Assembly (NCBI RefSeq): GCF_004138285.1
Contig: NZ_SCFN01000001.1
Span: forward strand, 620,001-684,000
DNA length: 64,000 nt
Source: Gottfriedia acidiceleris
Lineage (GTDB): Bacteria > Bacillota > Bacilli > Bacillales > Bacillaceae_G
Direction of reading: 5' to 3'
Shown: positions 8,381 through 17,201 of the stretch, in pieces
How positions within the stretch are numbered: position 1 is the first letter of the stretch
Layout of the letters: each line of letters opens with the position of its first letter
The notes under the pieces: model-generated
Database searches by the model: none
What the model was told of the DNA's origin: nothing
What the model saw: only the letters and a program-made list of their open reading frames with translations
Made by a program: the position numbers and the translations under genes

Positions 8381-9442
8381 ATGGTATCAGTAGAAAAAAT
8401 GGTCGAAGAACTTCTAAAAAAAGCTTGCCATTTTGGAGCATCGGATATTCATTTATTACCAAAAAAGGATGATGTACAAATTTTTTTTCGTGTTGATGGT
8501 GAATTGAAACTTATTCAGCGAATAAATAAAGAGAAGTCTAAGAGGATTATCATGCATTTGAAATTTTTAGGAAGTATGGATATAGGAGAAATTAGACGAC
8601 CACAGACTGGAATTTTAGTTGTTAACATTAATGAAATTTTATTATCACTTCGTTTGGCGACTTTACCAACGATTATCGATGAATCTATGGTTATTCGTAT
8701 TCATCCCCAACAAAAAATTGCTCCAATAGAAAGTCTTTCCTTATTCCCATCTACAACTCGTAAGCTTTTGTCTTTATTACATCATTCACATGGGCTAATG
8801 ATGTTTACAGGACCAACAGGCTGCGGGAAAACGACAACGTTGTATTCCTTATTACAGTCAGCTAAAAAGGACATAGCACGAAATATTATCACTTTAGAGG
8901 ATCCGATTGAAAGGAAATCTGATGAATATTTTCAAGTCCAAGTTAATGAAAAAGCAGGCTTAACATATGCAACAGGATTAAAAGCTATTCTTCGGTCTGA
9001 TCCAGATATAGTAATGGTAGGAGAGATTAGAGATGAAGAGACTGCAAAAATTGCCGTTAGGGCAGCATTGACCGGTCATTTAGTATTAACGACAATTCAT
9101 TCTAATAACACCAAAGGTGCATTATATCGAATGTTAGAGCTTGGAATTCCAAAAGAAGAATTATTTCAGGCAATGGTTGCAATCGTTTCTCAAAGATTAG
9201 TTCCAATAAAATGCCGTTATTGTGAGGGTGAATGTGAACCAAGTTGTTTTGTTAATCGAAGTCACAGAAGATTAGGGGTATATGAATTGCTATATGGTAA
9301 TGCTCTAAATTCAGTTATTAATGAATTTAGAGGGATACAAGAAGAAGTTCAATTGTCTACATTAAATAGTCAACTCATTAAAGGATATGCCTTAGGTTTT
9401 ATTGATAACAAAAATTTGGACCGAAGTATAATCTATGGGTAA
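8381..9442 (+). CDS. comGA: Competence pseudopilus assembly ATPase ComGA
   Basis: A cytoplasmic secretion ATPase that drives pseudopilus assembly for DNA uptake. In 353 residues it shows the Walker A GPTGCGKTTT at residue 144, the Asp box TLEDPIE, Walker B DIVMVGEIRDEET, the His box LTTIHSNN, and a late cysteine cluster (CRYC, then GEC and PSC) like the zinc loop of GspE/PilB proteins. The start is ATG with AAAGGGGG upstream. It overlaps comGB by 8 bases, at the head of a seven-gene operon. Confidence 0.95.
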   Translation: MVSVEKMVEELLKKACHFGASDIHLLPKKDDVQIFFRVDGELKLIQRINKEKSKRIIMHLKFLGSMDIGEIRRPQTGILVVNINEILLSLRLATLPTIIDESMVIRIHPQQKIAPIESLSLFPSTTRKLLSLLHHSHGLMMFTGPTGCGKTTTLYSLLQSAKKDIARNIITLEDPIERKSDEYFQVQVNEKAGLTYATGLKAILRSDPDIVMVGEIRDEETAKIAVRAALTGHLVLTTIHSNNTKGALYRMLELGIPKEELFQAMVAIVSQRLVPIKCRYCEGECEPSCFVNRSHRRLGVYELLYGNALNSVINEFRGIQEEVQLSTLNSQLIKGYALGFIDNKNLDRSIIYG

Positions 9443-10478
9443 ATTTTTTAATAAAAGAAAATTAACTTATATTGAACAAGCTAAGCTATTAAAAATATTA
9501 GGAGAACTTTTACAAAAAGGTTATCCTCTAATTCAAGCAATTGAATTCTTAACGATTCAATTCCCAGATGACCTAAAAGAATTGATTTATAAAGCTAACA
9601 TAGCTTTGGTGGAGGGAAGATCATTTATCGATTTTGCTAAAATGCTTGGCCTTCACCAAGATGTACTTGTTTACTTGTATTATGCAGAAAAGCATGGTGA
9701 TTTGTCCTTAGCGCTAGCTGAAGGCAGTTTTATGCTTACAAAAAAGATTCAACATAGAGCTTACATAAGAAAAATCATGGGATATCCTATTTTTTTAATC
9801 ACAATCTTGTTGCTAATTTTGTTTTTGTTTAAAAATATAATCATTCCTCAATATGAAATGTTATTTTCAACATTCCATTCTAATCAGAACTCTTTTATTT
9901 TTATCTATCTACAAGTTATAAAAAGATTACCTTCAATTATGTTTTCTACTCTTTTCCTAATTGGATTGATTGCTTTTGGATACTTATTTACAATTAATAA
10001 ATTAAATTCAATAGAACGGATGAATAAATTAGTTCAAATTCCGTTAGTTAGTAAGTATTTAATAACAATGAATACTTATGAGTTTTCAATGCAGTTAAGT
10101 ATATTATTACATGCTGGTTTTCCCATAGTTGATGCACTAAAAACAATGCAGAATAATGATAGTAGGACATTTATAAAAGAAAAAGCAGTAGTTTTCTACA
10201 ATCAAATTTTAAACGGAATTTCTATGCAGGAAGCATTTAAAAATGAACGTGCATTTCATAGAGATATTATATTTGTGATTGAACATGGCATGAACAATAG
10301 TACTCTTAGTAAAGAACTTGCTGATTATGCTGATTATTTAAAGGAGAGTATTGAAGCTTACTTTCACCGATCGATAAGGATCATTCAGCCGATTATTTTA
10401 ATCCTCATTTCATCAAGTATTCTATCACTGTATATAGCCATCCTGTTTCCTATGTTTCAATTGATGAACAATATCTAG
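9435..10478 (+). CDS. comGB: Competence inner-membrane platform protein ComGB
   Basis: A GspF/PilC-type platform protein of 347 residues with two repeated cytoplasmic domains. Each is followed by hydrophobic segments (near 115-140, 170-190 and 315-340). It anchors the ComGA ATPase and the growing pseudopilus. Family features include ELLQKGYPLIQAIEFL and its second-half echo SILLHAGFPIVDAL. The ATG overlaps the end of comGA, which implies translational coupling. Confidence 0.93.
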   Translation: MGKFFNKRKLTYIEQAKLLKILGELLQKGYPLIQAIEFLTIQFPDDLKELIYKANIALVEGRSFIDFAKMLGLHQDVLVYLYYAEKHGDLSLALAEGSFMLTKKIQHRAYIRKIMGYPIFLITILLLILFLFKNIIIPQYEMLFSTFHSNQNSFIFIYLQVIKRLPSIMFSTLFLIGLIAFGYLFTINKLNSIERMNKLVQIPLVSKYLITMNTYEFSMQLSILLHAGFPIVDALKTMQNNDSRTFIKEKAVVFYNQILNGISMQEAFKNERAFHRDIIFVIEHGMNNSTLSKELADYADYLKESIEAYFHRSIRIIQPIILILISSSILSLYIAILFPMFQLMNNI

Positions 10479-10489
10479 GAGGAGTTATT

Positions 10490-10786
10490 TTGAATGAAAA
10501 AGGGTTTACTTTAATTGAAATGTTAATTGTTTTATTTATCATTTCACTTCTTTTATTGCTAGTGATACCCAATTTAGGAAAACAGCAACAGTCGATTCAA
10601 ACGAAAGGATGTTCTGCACTTCAAAAAATGGTTCAGTCAAGTGTTGAATCGTATCGATTAGAAAATGAACAATTACCCGAAAGTTTATCAGTTTTAAAAG
10701 AACAGGGCTATATAACATCATATAAATGCAATAACAAAGTTGAATTATCGTATGATAAAGCAACTGGCTCTGTATCAATACCTTAA
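10490..10786 (+). CDS. comGC: Major competence pseudopilin ComGC
   Basis: The 98-residue major subunit of the DNA-uptake pseudopilus. A very short leader ends in the class III signal KGFTLIEM, cut before Phe6 by prepilin peptidase, and is followed by a hydrophobic helix (residues 7-26). Two cysteines (41 and 80) match the pair that forms the intramolecular disulfide in B. subtilis ComGC. The start is TTG with AGGAGGA 7 bases upstream. Confidence 0.95.
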   Translation: MNEKGFTLIEMLIVLFIISLLLLLVIPNLGKQQQSIQTKGCSALQKMVQSSVESYRLENEQLPESLSVLKEQGYITSYKCNNKVELSYDKATGSVSIP

Positions 10787-11225
10787 AAAAAGGTTGGGTA
10801 ATTCGTTTGGTTTTACATTTGTTGAGATGTTATTAGTCCTTTCAATAATGATATTGTTACTAATTTTACCTATCAATCAAGTTAGGAAGATTGAAGATGA
10901 ACAAAAGTTAACATTATTTATTCAAATGCTTCAAAATGATATTTTTCTTGCACAAAGGAACGCAATAATAAAACAAATTCCTACTAGGATTATCTTTTAT
11001 CAAAATAAATATGAATTGGAAGATAATTTACTAAATCCTCCTGTAGTCATTCGAAATTTTGACAAATCAATTAACATAACTTACCTTACTTTAAAACCTC
11101 CGTTAAGATATAACTCCGACGGTAATATCTCTAGCTCTGGAACGATTTCAATTAAATATAAAAAAGCTGAATATATTGTTACTTTTTATATAGGAAGTGG
11201 TCGATTTAAATATGATCGGAAATGA
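10752..11225 (+). CDS. comGD: Minor competence pseudopilin ComGD
   Basis: A pseudopilin-like protein with the cleavage motif FGFTFVEM and a hydrophobic helix, ending in a YIGSGRFKYDRK region like B. subtilis ComGD. The start is uncertain: ATG 10752 is the only ATG and overlaps comGC by 35 bases; TTG 10740 and TTG 10794 are alternatives, and none has a clear ribosome binding site. Translation is probably coupled to comGC. Confidence 0.85.
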   Translation: MIKQLALYQYLKKRLGNSFGFTFVEMLLVLSIMILLLILPINQVRKIEDEQKLTLFIQMLQNDIFLAQRNAIIKQIPTRIIFYQNKYELEDNLLNPPVVIRNFDKSINITYLTLKPPLRYNSDGNISSSGTISIKYKKAEYIVTFYIGSGRFKYDRK

Positions 11226-11541
11226 AAAAGGGTTTACATTTATCGAGGCAGTTATTTCTTTAAACTTACTGATTATTTTTTGTATTATGATCGTTCCTTC
11301 TATGTCATTACTTTTACAAAAAAAAGATAAGTTAACGATTAGCAATTTGGCAGATGACTTATTAACAAATATGGTTCATCTTTATTTTATTAACAGAGAA
11401 GATTTTAAAGAAGGTTTCTATACAAAGAATGGGAGAGAGTTTTTAGTAAAAATAAACTCTAGAAATAATTTTAATTCGATTTGTGTAACTTGGACTGATC
11501 GAGATAAGGAAAGTGAAATATGTGAAGAAATTACAGAATGA
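11212..11541 (+). CDS. comGE: Minor competence pseudopilin ComGE
   Basis: About 109 residues with the prepilin motif KGFTFIEA followed by a hydrophobic helix. It is assigned by its place between comGD and comGF, since ComGE proteins are poorly conserved. ATG 11212 overlaps the end of comGD; GTG 11197 sits on top of the AGGAAG site and is less likely. Confidence 0.82.
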   Translation: MIGNEKGFTFIEAVISLNLLIIFCIMIVPSMSLLLQKKDKLTISNLADDLLTNMVHLYFINREDFKEGFYTKNGREFLVKINSRNNFNSICVTWTDRDKESEICEEITE

Positions 11542-11956
11542 AAAGGGATTTACTTTACTAGAAACACTTTTTTCACTTGTTTTATTTTTAATGATTATTT
11601 CTATATCGACTTCAAGTATAAAAAGCTTTGTTAAACGAAATTACAGTTATGAATCCGTAAATAGGTTAGAATTAGATAATTTTATAAAAGAAGTTCAAAA
11701 AGAGGCAAACAAGAGTATAAGTTTTACAGTGCATTCCGACCTTCTTCTCTTTGAAGAGTTTAATCAAGTTACGATTAGTTATCGCAAATACGCAACGATT
11801 ATTCGACGACAAAGGCTTGGATTAGGACATGAAATTGTACTTCAGAATATAAAGGATATAAAGTTTGTACAAATAAGCGAAAAGCAAATCCTAGTAAAAG
11901 TAATCGATTTAAATGGTGGAATTTATGAAAAAACTATTCGGATGTTTATCAATTAA
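11522..11956 (+). CDS. comGF: Minor competence pseudopilin ComGF
   Basis: A 144-residue prepilin-like protein with KGFTLLET and a hydrophobic helix. The C-terminal half (ISYRKYATIIRR, later LVKVIDLNGG) resembles ComGF proteins. GTG 11522 is preferred because AAGGAAAG lies about 8 bases upstream; GTG 11513 would overlap that site. It overlaps both neighbours. Confidence 0.85.
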   Translation: MKKLQNEKGFTLLETLFSLVLFLMIISISTSSIKSFVKRNYSYESVNRLELDNFIKEVQKEANKSISFTVHSDLLLFEEFNQVTISYRKYATIIRRQRLGLGHEIVLQNIKDIKFVQISEKQILVKVIDLNGGIYEKTIRMFIN

Positions 11957-12329
11957 ATTTAAAATGCTTGGTGAAAATGGAGTATATTTACCTTACACGA
12001 TCTTTATGATAAATATTTTACTAATTTTTTTTCTAATACAAATAGATATCTTTCATTCGTTTAATACCTTTTATTCTTATACGAGAAATCAAAACGAACT
12101 AGACCGTGTACATTCACGAGCAATTTACGATTTAAAGCATGGTAATTTACCACTTCAAGGAAATACAATAAAGTATTATAATAATACAAAAATTATATTG
12201 AATACTTCTTTAATAACAAATGATGAATATCATGTAACTTTCACTAGTAGTAATTCAAAAATAAAAAAACATGTAGTTCAATTTAAATATAAAAAAAGTA
12301 CAAACCAAGTATCTGATTGGATCGATTAA
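11925..12329 (+). CDS. comGG: Competence protein ComGG
   Basis: The last comG gene: 134 residues with one long hydrophobic segment (about 24-42) and an NGVYLPYT stretch before it, in place of a canonical prepilin motif. It is mainly assigned by position, because ComGG diverges quickly. ATG 11925 has GGTGGA 4 bases upstream and overlaps comGF by 32 bases. Confidence 0.78.
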   Translation: MKKLFGCLSIKFKMLGENGVYLPYTIFMINILLIFFLIQIDIFHSFNTFYSYTRNQNELDRVHSRAIYDLKHGNLPLQGNTIKYYNNTKIILNTSLITNDEYHVTFTSSNSKIKKHVVQFKYKKSTNQVSDWID

Positions 12330-12342
12330 GTTGGAGGATGAA

Positions 12343-12868
12343 ATGGAATCAATTTATTTAGTAGGATTTATGGGGTGTGGAAAGACGACTGTTGGTAAGG
12401 AATTAGCTAAAAGAGTAAACAAAAAATTTATTGATTTAGACGAGGAAATTGTTTCTCAAACAGGCAAAAGCATACCAGAATTGTTTAATGAGTTTGGTGA
12501 AAGCGGTTTTCGCGATATAGAAACGCAAGTATTAAAAAATTTGCCATCAAAAAAAAATGATCACTTCAACAGGTGGTGGAATCATTCTTCGTGATGAAAA
12601 CATTTGGTATATGAAAGAAACTGGCAAAATAATTTATCTTGAAACTCCAATTGAAATAATTTACGAAAGAATCCATTTGGATTCTAACCGACCCAATGCT
12701 GTAAATCGATCAATAGAAGAATTGACGGAACTATTTCAAGGGAGAGAATCACAATATAAAAAAGCAGATTATGTAATTTCAACGAATAATTTAACACCAA
12801 TTGAAATTGCGTTGGAAATCATTGACTGTTTAAATTATTCAAAAGGAGGAGATAGTAGAAATAAGTGA
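12343..12868 (+). pseudogene. aroK: Shikimate kinase, split by a +1 frameshift at a run of nine A
   Basis: Shikimate kinase makes shikimate-3-phosphate in the chorismate pathway. The first frame (ATG 12343, GGAGG upstream) has the P-loop GFMGCGKTTVG, DLDEEI and the FRDIE motif, then runs out of frame at 12549-12557 (nine A) and stops at 12594. The second frame holds STGGGI and the lid and C-terminal region to 12868. With eight A it would read as one intact 174-residue kinase. All family motifs survive, so this is either a recent slip, a sequencing error, or a gene rescued by slippage. ATG 12557 could also begin the second half. Confidence 0.85.
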
Positions 12869-12890
12869 TAAGAAAGTAAGGTGATTTCTT

Positions 12891-13100
12891 TTGAAAACAA
12901 ATGATTATGTAAAATATATGACAGAACAATTTATTAATTATATCGATCAACCTAAAGAGAAACGTGACTCAATAAAACAAGAAAAAGAAGAGTTGAAAGC
13001 TCCATTTTCTACTAACATGTTTGGTATGTTACCATTAAGTCTAGCTTTATTGATGAAAAAAATTCAAAATCGTAAAGACAAAGAAAAGAAAAGTATTTAG
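12891..13100 (+). CDS. yqzE: YqzE family protein
   Basis: A 69-residue basic protein. MKTNDYVKYMTEQFINY and the central FGMLPLSLAL match YqzE, which lies just after comGG in B. subtilis. It has one moderately hydrophobic stretch; function is unknown. The start is TTG with AAGGTGA 6 bases upstream. Its place at the end of the com transcript suggests co-expression with competence genes. Confidence 0.8.
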   Translation: MKTNDYVKYMTEQFINYIDQPKEKRDSIKQEKEELKAPFSTNMFGMLPLSLALLMKKIQNRKDKEKKSI

Positions 13101-13106
13101 TTAATA

Positions 13107-13142
13107 AGACTGATTTCAAATATAGAAGTCAGTCTTTATTTT
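13107..13142 (+). terminator. Terminator of the comG-aroK-yqzE unit
   Basis: AGACTGA (13107-13113) pairs with TCAGTCT (13129-13135), followed by a T-rich tail. Confidence 0.75.
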
Positions 13143-13234
13143 TGGGCTATAAAATTTTTAATAGTAGGAAGAACAGGAAAGAGGAACAATCTTTTTTAGA
13201 TCTCCCTCTATACTTAATCCCCACTTAAAAGCCT

Positions 13235-14041
13235 TTAATTTAATTTATTCATTGTGTTTGGTGATAGATAAAAAAGTCCACCATTAATAGCATCAACATG
13301 AATAATTGGCTCATAAAGTTCTTTAAGTGCATTAAATTCTACATGATAATTTTCAGGTTTTTCTTCATCATCTTCATAAAATTGATTTAATAAATCTAAA
13401 TCATGTTGCCATCTATTCCTTGCTTCTTCAGCCCATACCGTATCTTCTTTTTCAATTTTGTTTCGAAGTAATTGTTCCATTCGATTTAAACCACTTATTG
13501 GTTTAATCAAAGGTGACATGGAATAGCAAAAATCAGGTATTTTAGAGTTGAATTGGATTTTTTCAAGTTTTGTATGAAAATCCTCAATAATCTTTCCGGA
13601 AATTAAATGGATTCCAAAAGAATATAAATAATCTTTTTTATGATCACAAGTAAAAGATACCTGATAGTTAACAGCTAACCAAGGGTGTAATGGAATTTGT
13701 TGGCCCATAGGTGCTTTTGTGTCTTCATAAAGTCTAATTGACTGTCCTAGTTCATTAACGATTGAGAAAATTTGGTGAAGTCGTGGCGAGCCAAAATGAA
13801 TTTGTTCACCTTTAAGATCTTCAGGTGCATTATCACTATCTGTGATAAGTGTTAACTTCATTGGATTTGGGATACCGCCTGTTTTTTCTAAATAATGCCA
13901 ATAGAAAGGACGATTCATTAATTTTTTATCCATCTCAATTGTTAATTGTATTTCTAAATATGTCGGAGTTTTCTTTATGATTTCACAATCATTATGCCTG
14001 AAAAAGTATTCGATATAATCGTGGATTTCATGTTGCTGCAT
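13235..14041 (-). CDS. yqhG: YqhG family protein
   Basis: A soluble protein of about 268 residues with no membrane segment. Length, the HDYIEYFFRHNDCEI start and pairing with the helicase yqhH match B. subtilis YqhG. No function is established, and I see no catalytic motif. ATG 14041 has AGGTGA upstream and overlaps the end of yqhH by 14 bases; the GTG at 14050 is less likely. The overlap implies coupled translation and perhaps a shared role. Confidence 0.8.
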   Translation of the reverse strand: MQQHEIHDYIEYFFRHNDCEIIKKTPTYLEIQLTIEMDKKLMNRPFYWHYLEKTGGIPNPMKLTLITDSDNAPEDLKGEQIHFGSPRLHQIFSIVNELGQSIRLYEDTKAPMGQQIPLHPWLAVNYQVSFTCDHKKDYLYSFGIHLISGKIIEDFHTKLEKIQFNSKIPDFCYSMSPLIKPISGLNRMEQLLRNKIEKEDTVWAEEARNRWQHDLDLLNQFYEDDEEKPENYHVEFNALKELYEPIIHVDAINGGLFYLSPNTMNKLN

Positions 14042-15713
14042 AACTATCACCTGCTTGCTTATGTTGCTGTAATTGAATGATGGACGTTAAATTTTCCATT
14101 TTAATTTTCATTTCACCTTCAGTTTTAGAGTTAATAAATATTTCATTCATATGAGCTTCAAAATCTTTATAAGGAATTCTAGTTAGAATATCATCCAGTT
14201 CACCAATCACACGCTCAAATAAATTGATTTTTTCATAAAGTAGTCTTAGTATGTGTTCTTCAATTGAGCCAACAGTCGCAAAGTTATAGATACTTACATC
14301 CTCTGTTTGTCCAAGTCGATGTATACGTCCTATTCTTTGTTCTAGTCTCATAGGATTCCAAGGAAGGTCATAATTAATCATGTTTGAACAAAATTGTAGG
14401 TTAATACCTTCACCACCAGCTTCGGTTGCTATTAGGACCTGTACACGATTTTTAAATAATTCTTTCATCCAATCTTTCTTACCACGTTTAAAGCCACCTC
14501 GAAATGGCACTGATGTAATACCGTTTTGCTTTAATAACCATTGTAAATATAACTGTGTTGCGCGATATTCAGTAAAAATAATGACTTTATCATTTATTTT
14601 TTTAATTATTTCAACTACTTTATTTGCTTTTGAATTAGATGTAATTTGATTAATTTGATGAAAAATTTTCTCGATATAAGGATCGTTAATATCAATATTT
14701 TCTTTTTCAAATCTTTGAAGCATTTTTTTCATTGATACATAAACTGCTTCACGACTACTACAAGCTTCACGCTTAAATGTTAAAAATGAGAATGCTGAGG
14801 TTACCCCAGTATATTGTGATTTCTGCCATTCATCGATTAAATCATATAGTTTTTGTTCTTCCTCATTAAAATTAATTAGTACTGTTTCTACCTTTCGCTT
14901 TGTCCACTCGATGCCTGTATCTTGTCTACGATTTCGAACCATTACTTTTCCAATTAGTTCTCGTAATAAGTCTTCATGCTCTAATGAGCGGTTCTTAGCA
15001 GAAAAATATTCTTCAAAACTAGATTTATTACCTAAATGGCCAGGTTTTAATAAAGAAACTAAATGGAAAATTTCTTCTATGTTATTTTGAACAGGTGTAG
15101 CAGTAAGCAGTAAACAATATTTCTTTTTAAGATGTTGTACAAACTCATAGTTTTTTGTTTTATTATTTTTAAGTTTATGAGCTTCATCGATAATGACGAG
15201 ATCATAATTGATACTTAATATTTTTTCTCGATGAGGATCTCTTTTTGCTGTATCGATTGATGATACAACAACATCACAGCTATCCCACACATAATTCTTT
15301 TTTTGTTGTGCGATTGCTGGAATATGGAATTTTGTATTTAATTCAAAGGTCCATTGTGATACAAGTGATGCTGGAACTAGTATAAGCACCTTATTAACTA
15401 AACCACGAATCATGTATTCTTTTAAAATTAAACCTGCCTCAACTGTTTTACCTAATCCTACTTCGTCAGCTAAAATTGCTTTTCCATTCATTTTTTCAAT
15501 TACAGTCGTAGCTACATCTAATTGATGAGGCAATGGAGTTAAATTTGGTAAATGAGTAGGAGCAATCATACCAGTAAAAGATGGAATTGCTAATTTTGTA
15601 GAAGTATGATAGGCAAGCTTATAATTCTCCCAATTTGACCATGGTCCATCATTTTCAAGCTTCTCTAAGAACTCTTCTTGCCACTCTGTATGGAATTTAA
15701 TCTCAATTGACAT
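14028..15713 (-). CDS. yqhH: SNF2-family DEAD/DEAH-box helicase YqhH
   Basis: A 561-residue RapA-like double-stranded DNA translocase. The helicase motifs are LADEVGLGKTVEAG (motif I), IIDEAHKLKN (II, DEAH), LLLTATP (III), TEAGGEGINLQ (V) and QRIGRIHRLGQ (VI). It may remodel RNA polymerase or protein-DNA complexes. ATG 15713 has AGGTGAAG 5-6 bases upstream; the longer frame to 15752 lacks such a site. It runs away from the gcv operon. Confidence 0.9.
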   Translation of the reverse strand: MSIEIKFHTEWQEEFLEKLENDGPWSNWENYKLAYHTSTKLAIPSFTGMIAPTHLPNLTPLPHQLDVATTVIEKMNGKAILADEVGLGKTVEAGLILKEYMIRGLVNKVLILVPASLVSQWTFELNTKFHIPAIAQQKKNYVWDSCDVVVSSIDTAKRDPHREKILSINYDLVIIDEAHKLKNNKTKNYEFVQHLKKKYCLLLTATPVQNNIEEIFHLVSLLKPGHLGNKSSFEEYFSAKNRSLEHEDLLRELIGKVMVRNRRQDTGIEWTKRKVETVLINFNEEEQKLYDLIDEWQKSQYTGVTSAFSFLTFKREACSSREAVYVSMKKMLQRFEKENIDINDPYIEKIFHQINQITSNSKANKVVEIIKKINDKVIIFTEYRATQLYLQWLLKQNGITSVPFRGGFKRGKKDWMKELFKNRVQVLIATEAGGEGINLQFCSNMINYDLPWNPMRLEQRIGRIHRLGQTEDVSIYNFATVGSIEEHILRLLYEKINLFERVIGELDDILTRIPYKDFEAHMNEIFINSKTEGEMKIKMENLTSIIQLQQHKQAGDSYAAT

Positions 15714-16071
15714 GTAAACTTCACCTATTTCTTTTTTATATTGGATAATCATGAACGTTATTGTAAAATAATAGGTATAACGTTCGTTATTTTATTTTTA
15801 AAAATTTTCACTTGGATATTGATGAAACTTGTCGTTTAATGTTAGGATAATAGTGTAGAAAAAAAGTAAAAATTTATTATTCTTTTATTAAACAAAAAAC
15901 TTTTATTGTTAAGAAAAAACAGTTAACTAATATAGTTTGATAATATTTTCTTGTTTTCTACTAGTTTTTCCGAAAATAAATAAAATATGTAAATTATTTA
16001 ATGGTTAGCTGGACGAACTATTAATTTAGTTTTCCATCATGCTAGCATGTAGATAAGGGGGAAATGGCTAC
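15714..16071. promoter_or_regulatory. Divergent yqhH/gcvT control region, no recognisable glycine riboswitch
   Basis: An A+T-rich spacer without genes. A perfect 9-bp dyad (GAACGTTAT 15753-15761, ATAACGTTC 15777-15785) is followed by a T-rich stretch. A 12-bp palindrome CATGCTAGCATG (16038-16049) sits just before the gcvT ribosome binding site (AAGGGGG). I found none of the purine-rich core motifs of glycine aptamers. No sigma-A promoter is convincing. Confidence 0.4.
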
Positions 16072-17175
16072 ATGACGACTTTATTACGCACACCTTTGTT
16101 TGAAGATTACAAAGTGTTAGGTGGTAAAACAATTGATTTTGGTGGCTGGGAGCTACCTGTACAATTTTCGAGCATTAAAGAAGAACACGAAGCTGTTCGT
16201 ACAGCAGCTGGTTTATTTGATGTTTCTCACATGGGAGAAATTGAAGTAACTGGTAAAGATAGTCTTAAATATTTACAAAAAATGATGACAAATGATATTT
16301 CAAAATTAAATGAAGAAGGCGCATTATATACAGCAATGTGCTATGAAAATGCTGGAACGGTAGACGACTTACTAGTTTATAAGTATAACGATGAACACTA
16401 TTTATTAGTTGTAAATGCGTCTAATATTGAAAAAGATTTCTCATGGTTAATTTCACATGTTGAAGGTGATGTAAAAGTAGTTAATAAAAGTAATGAAGTT
16501 GCACAATTAGCTCTTCAAGGGCCAAAATCTGTTGCAATTTTACAACGTTTAACTAATGAGAACGTTACTGATATTAAGTATTTTACTTTCAAAGATAATG
16601 TATTAATTGGTGATCTAAATGTTTTAGTTTCACGCACAGGTTACACTGGTGAAGATGGATACGAGCTGTACTTAGCTGCTGAAGATGCGTCTAAGCTTTG
16701 GACTTTACTTTTAGAAGCAGGTAAGGAAGACGGTTTAAAACCATGTGGATTAGGTGCACGTGATACACTTCGTTTTGAAGCGGCTCTAGCATTATATGGT
16801 CAAGAACTAACTAAAGACATTACTCCATTAGAAGCTGGTATTGGCTTTGCTGTGAAATTAAATAAAGAAGAAGATTTCTTCGGTAAAGAAGTTCTGAAAA
16901 ATCAAAAAGAGCAAGGTGTACCTCGTAAACTTGTTGGAATTGAAATGATTGACAAAGGTATTCCAAGAACTCACTATCCTGTATATGTAAACGGGGAAGT
17001 AATTGGTGAAGTAACAAGTGGTACGCAATCTCCAACGTTAAAGAAAAATATTGGACTTGCATTAATCAAATCTGAATTTTCTGCTTTAGGTACTGAACTT
17101 GAAGTTGAAATTCGAAATAAAAAATTAAAAGCAGTTGTAGTTTCAAAACCATTTTACAAAAGAGAGAAGAAGTAA
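16072..17175 (+). CDS. gcvT: Glycine cleavage system T protein (aminomethyltransferase)
   Basis: Transfers the methylene group from aminomethyl-lipoyl GcvH to tetrahydrofolate, releasing ammonia. 367 residues, the usual length. Family landmarks are the N-terminal [37 protein letters not shown] and [14 protein letters not shown], with a C-terminal barrel region. It is the first gene of gcvT-gcvPA-gcvPB; gcvH is not in this window. The start is ATG with AAGGGGG 9 bases upstream. Confidence 0.97.
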   Translation: MTTLLRTPLFEDYKVLGGKTIDFGGWELPVQFSSIKEEHEAVRTAAGLFDVSHMGEIEVTGKDSLKYLQKMMTNDISKLNEEGALYTAMCYENAGTVDDLLVYKYNDEHYLLVVNASNIEKDFSWLISHVEGDVKVVNKSNEVAQLALQGPKSVAILQRLTNENVTDIKYFTFKDNVLIGDLNVLVSRTGYTGEDGYELYLAAEDASKLWTLLLEAGKEDGLKPCGLGARDTLRFEAALALYGQELTKDITPLEAGIGFAVKLNKEEDFFGKEVLKNQKEQGVPRKLVGIEMIDKGIPRTHYPVYVNGEVIGEVTSGTQSPTLKKNIGLALIKSEFSALGTELEVEIRNKKLKAVVVSKPFYKREKK

Positions 17176-17201
17176 CTAGGGGGAGAAAGGGGATTACCTT
17201 A

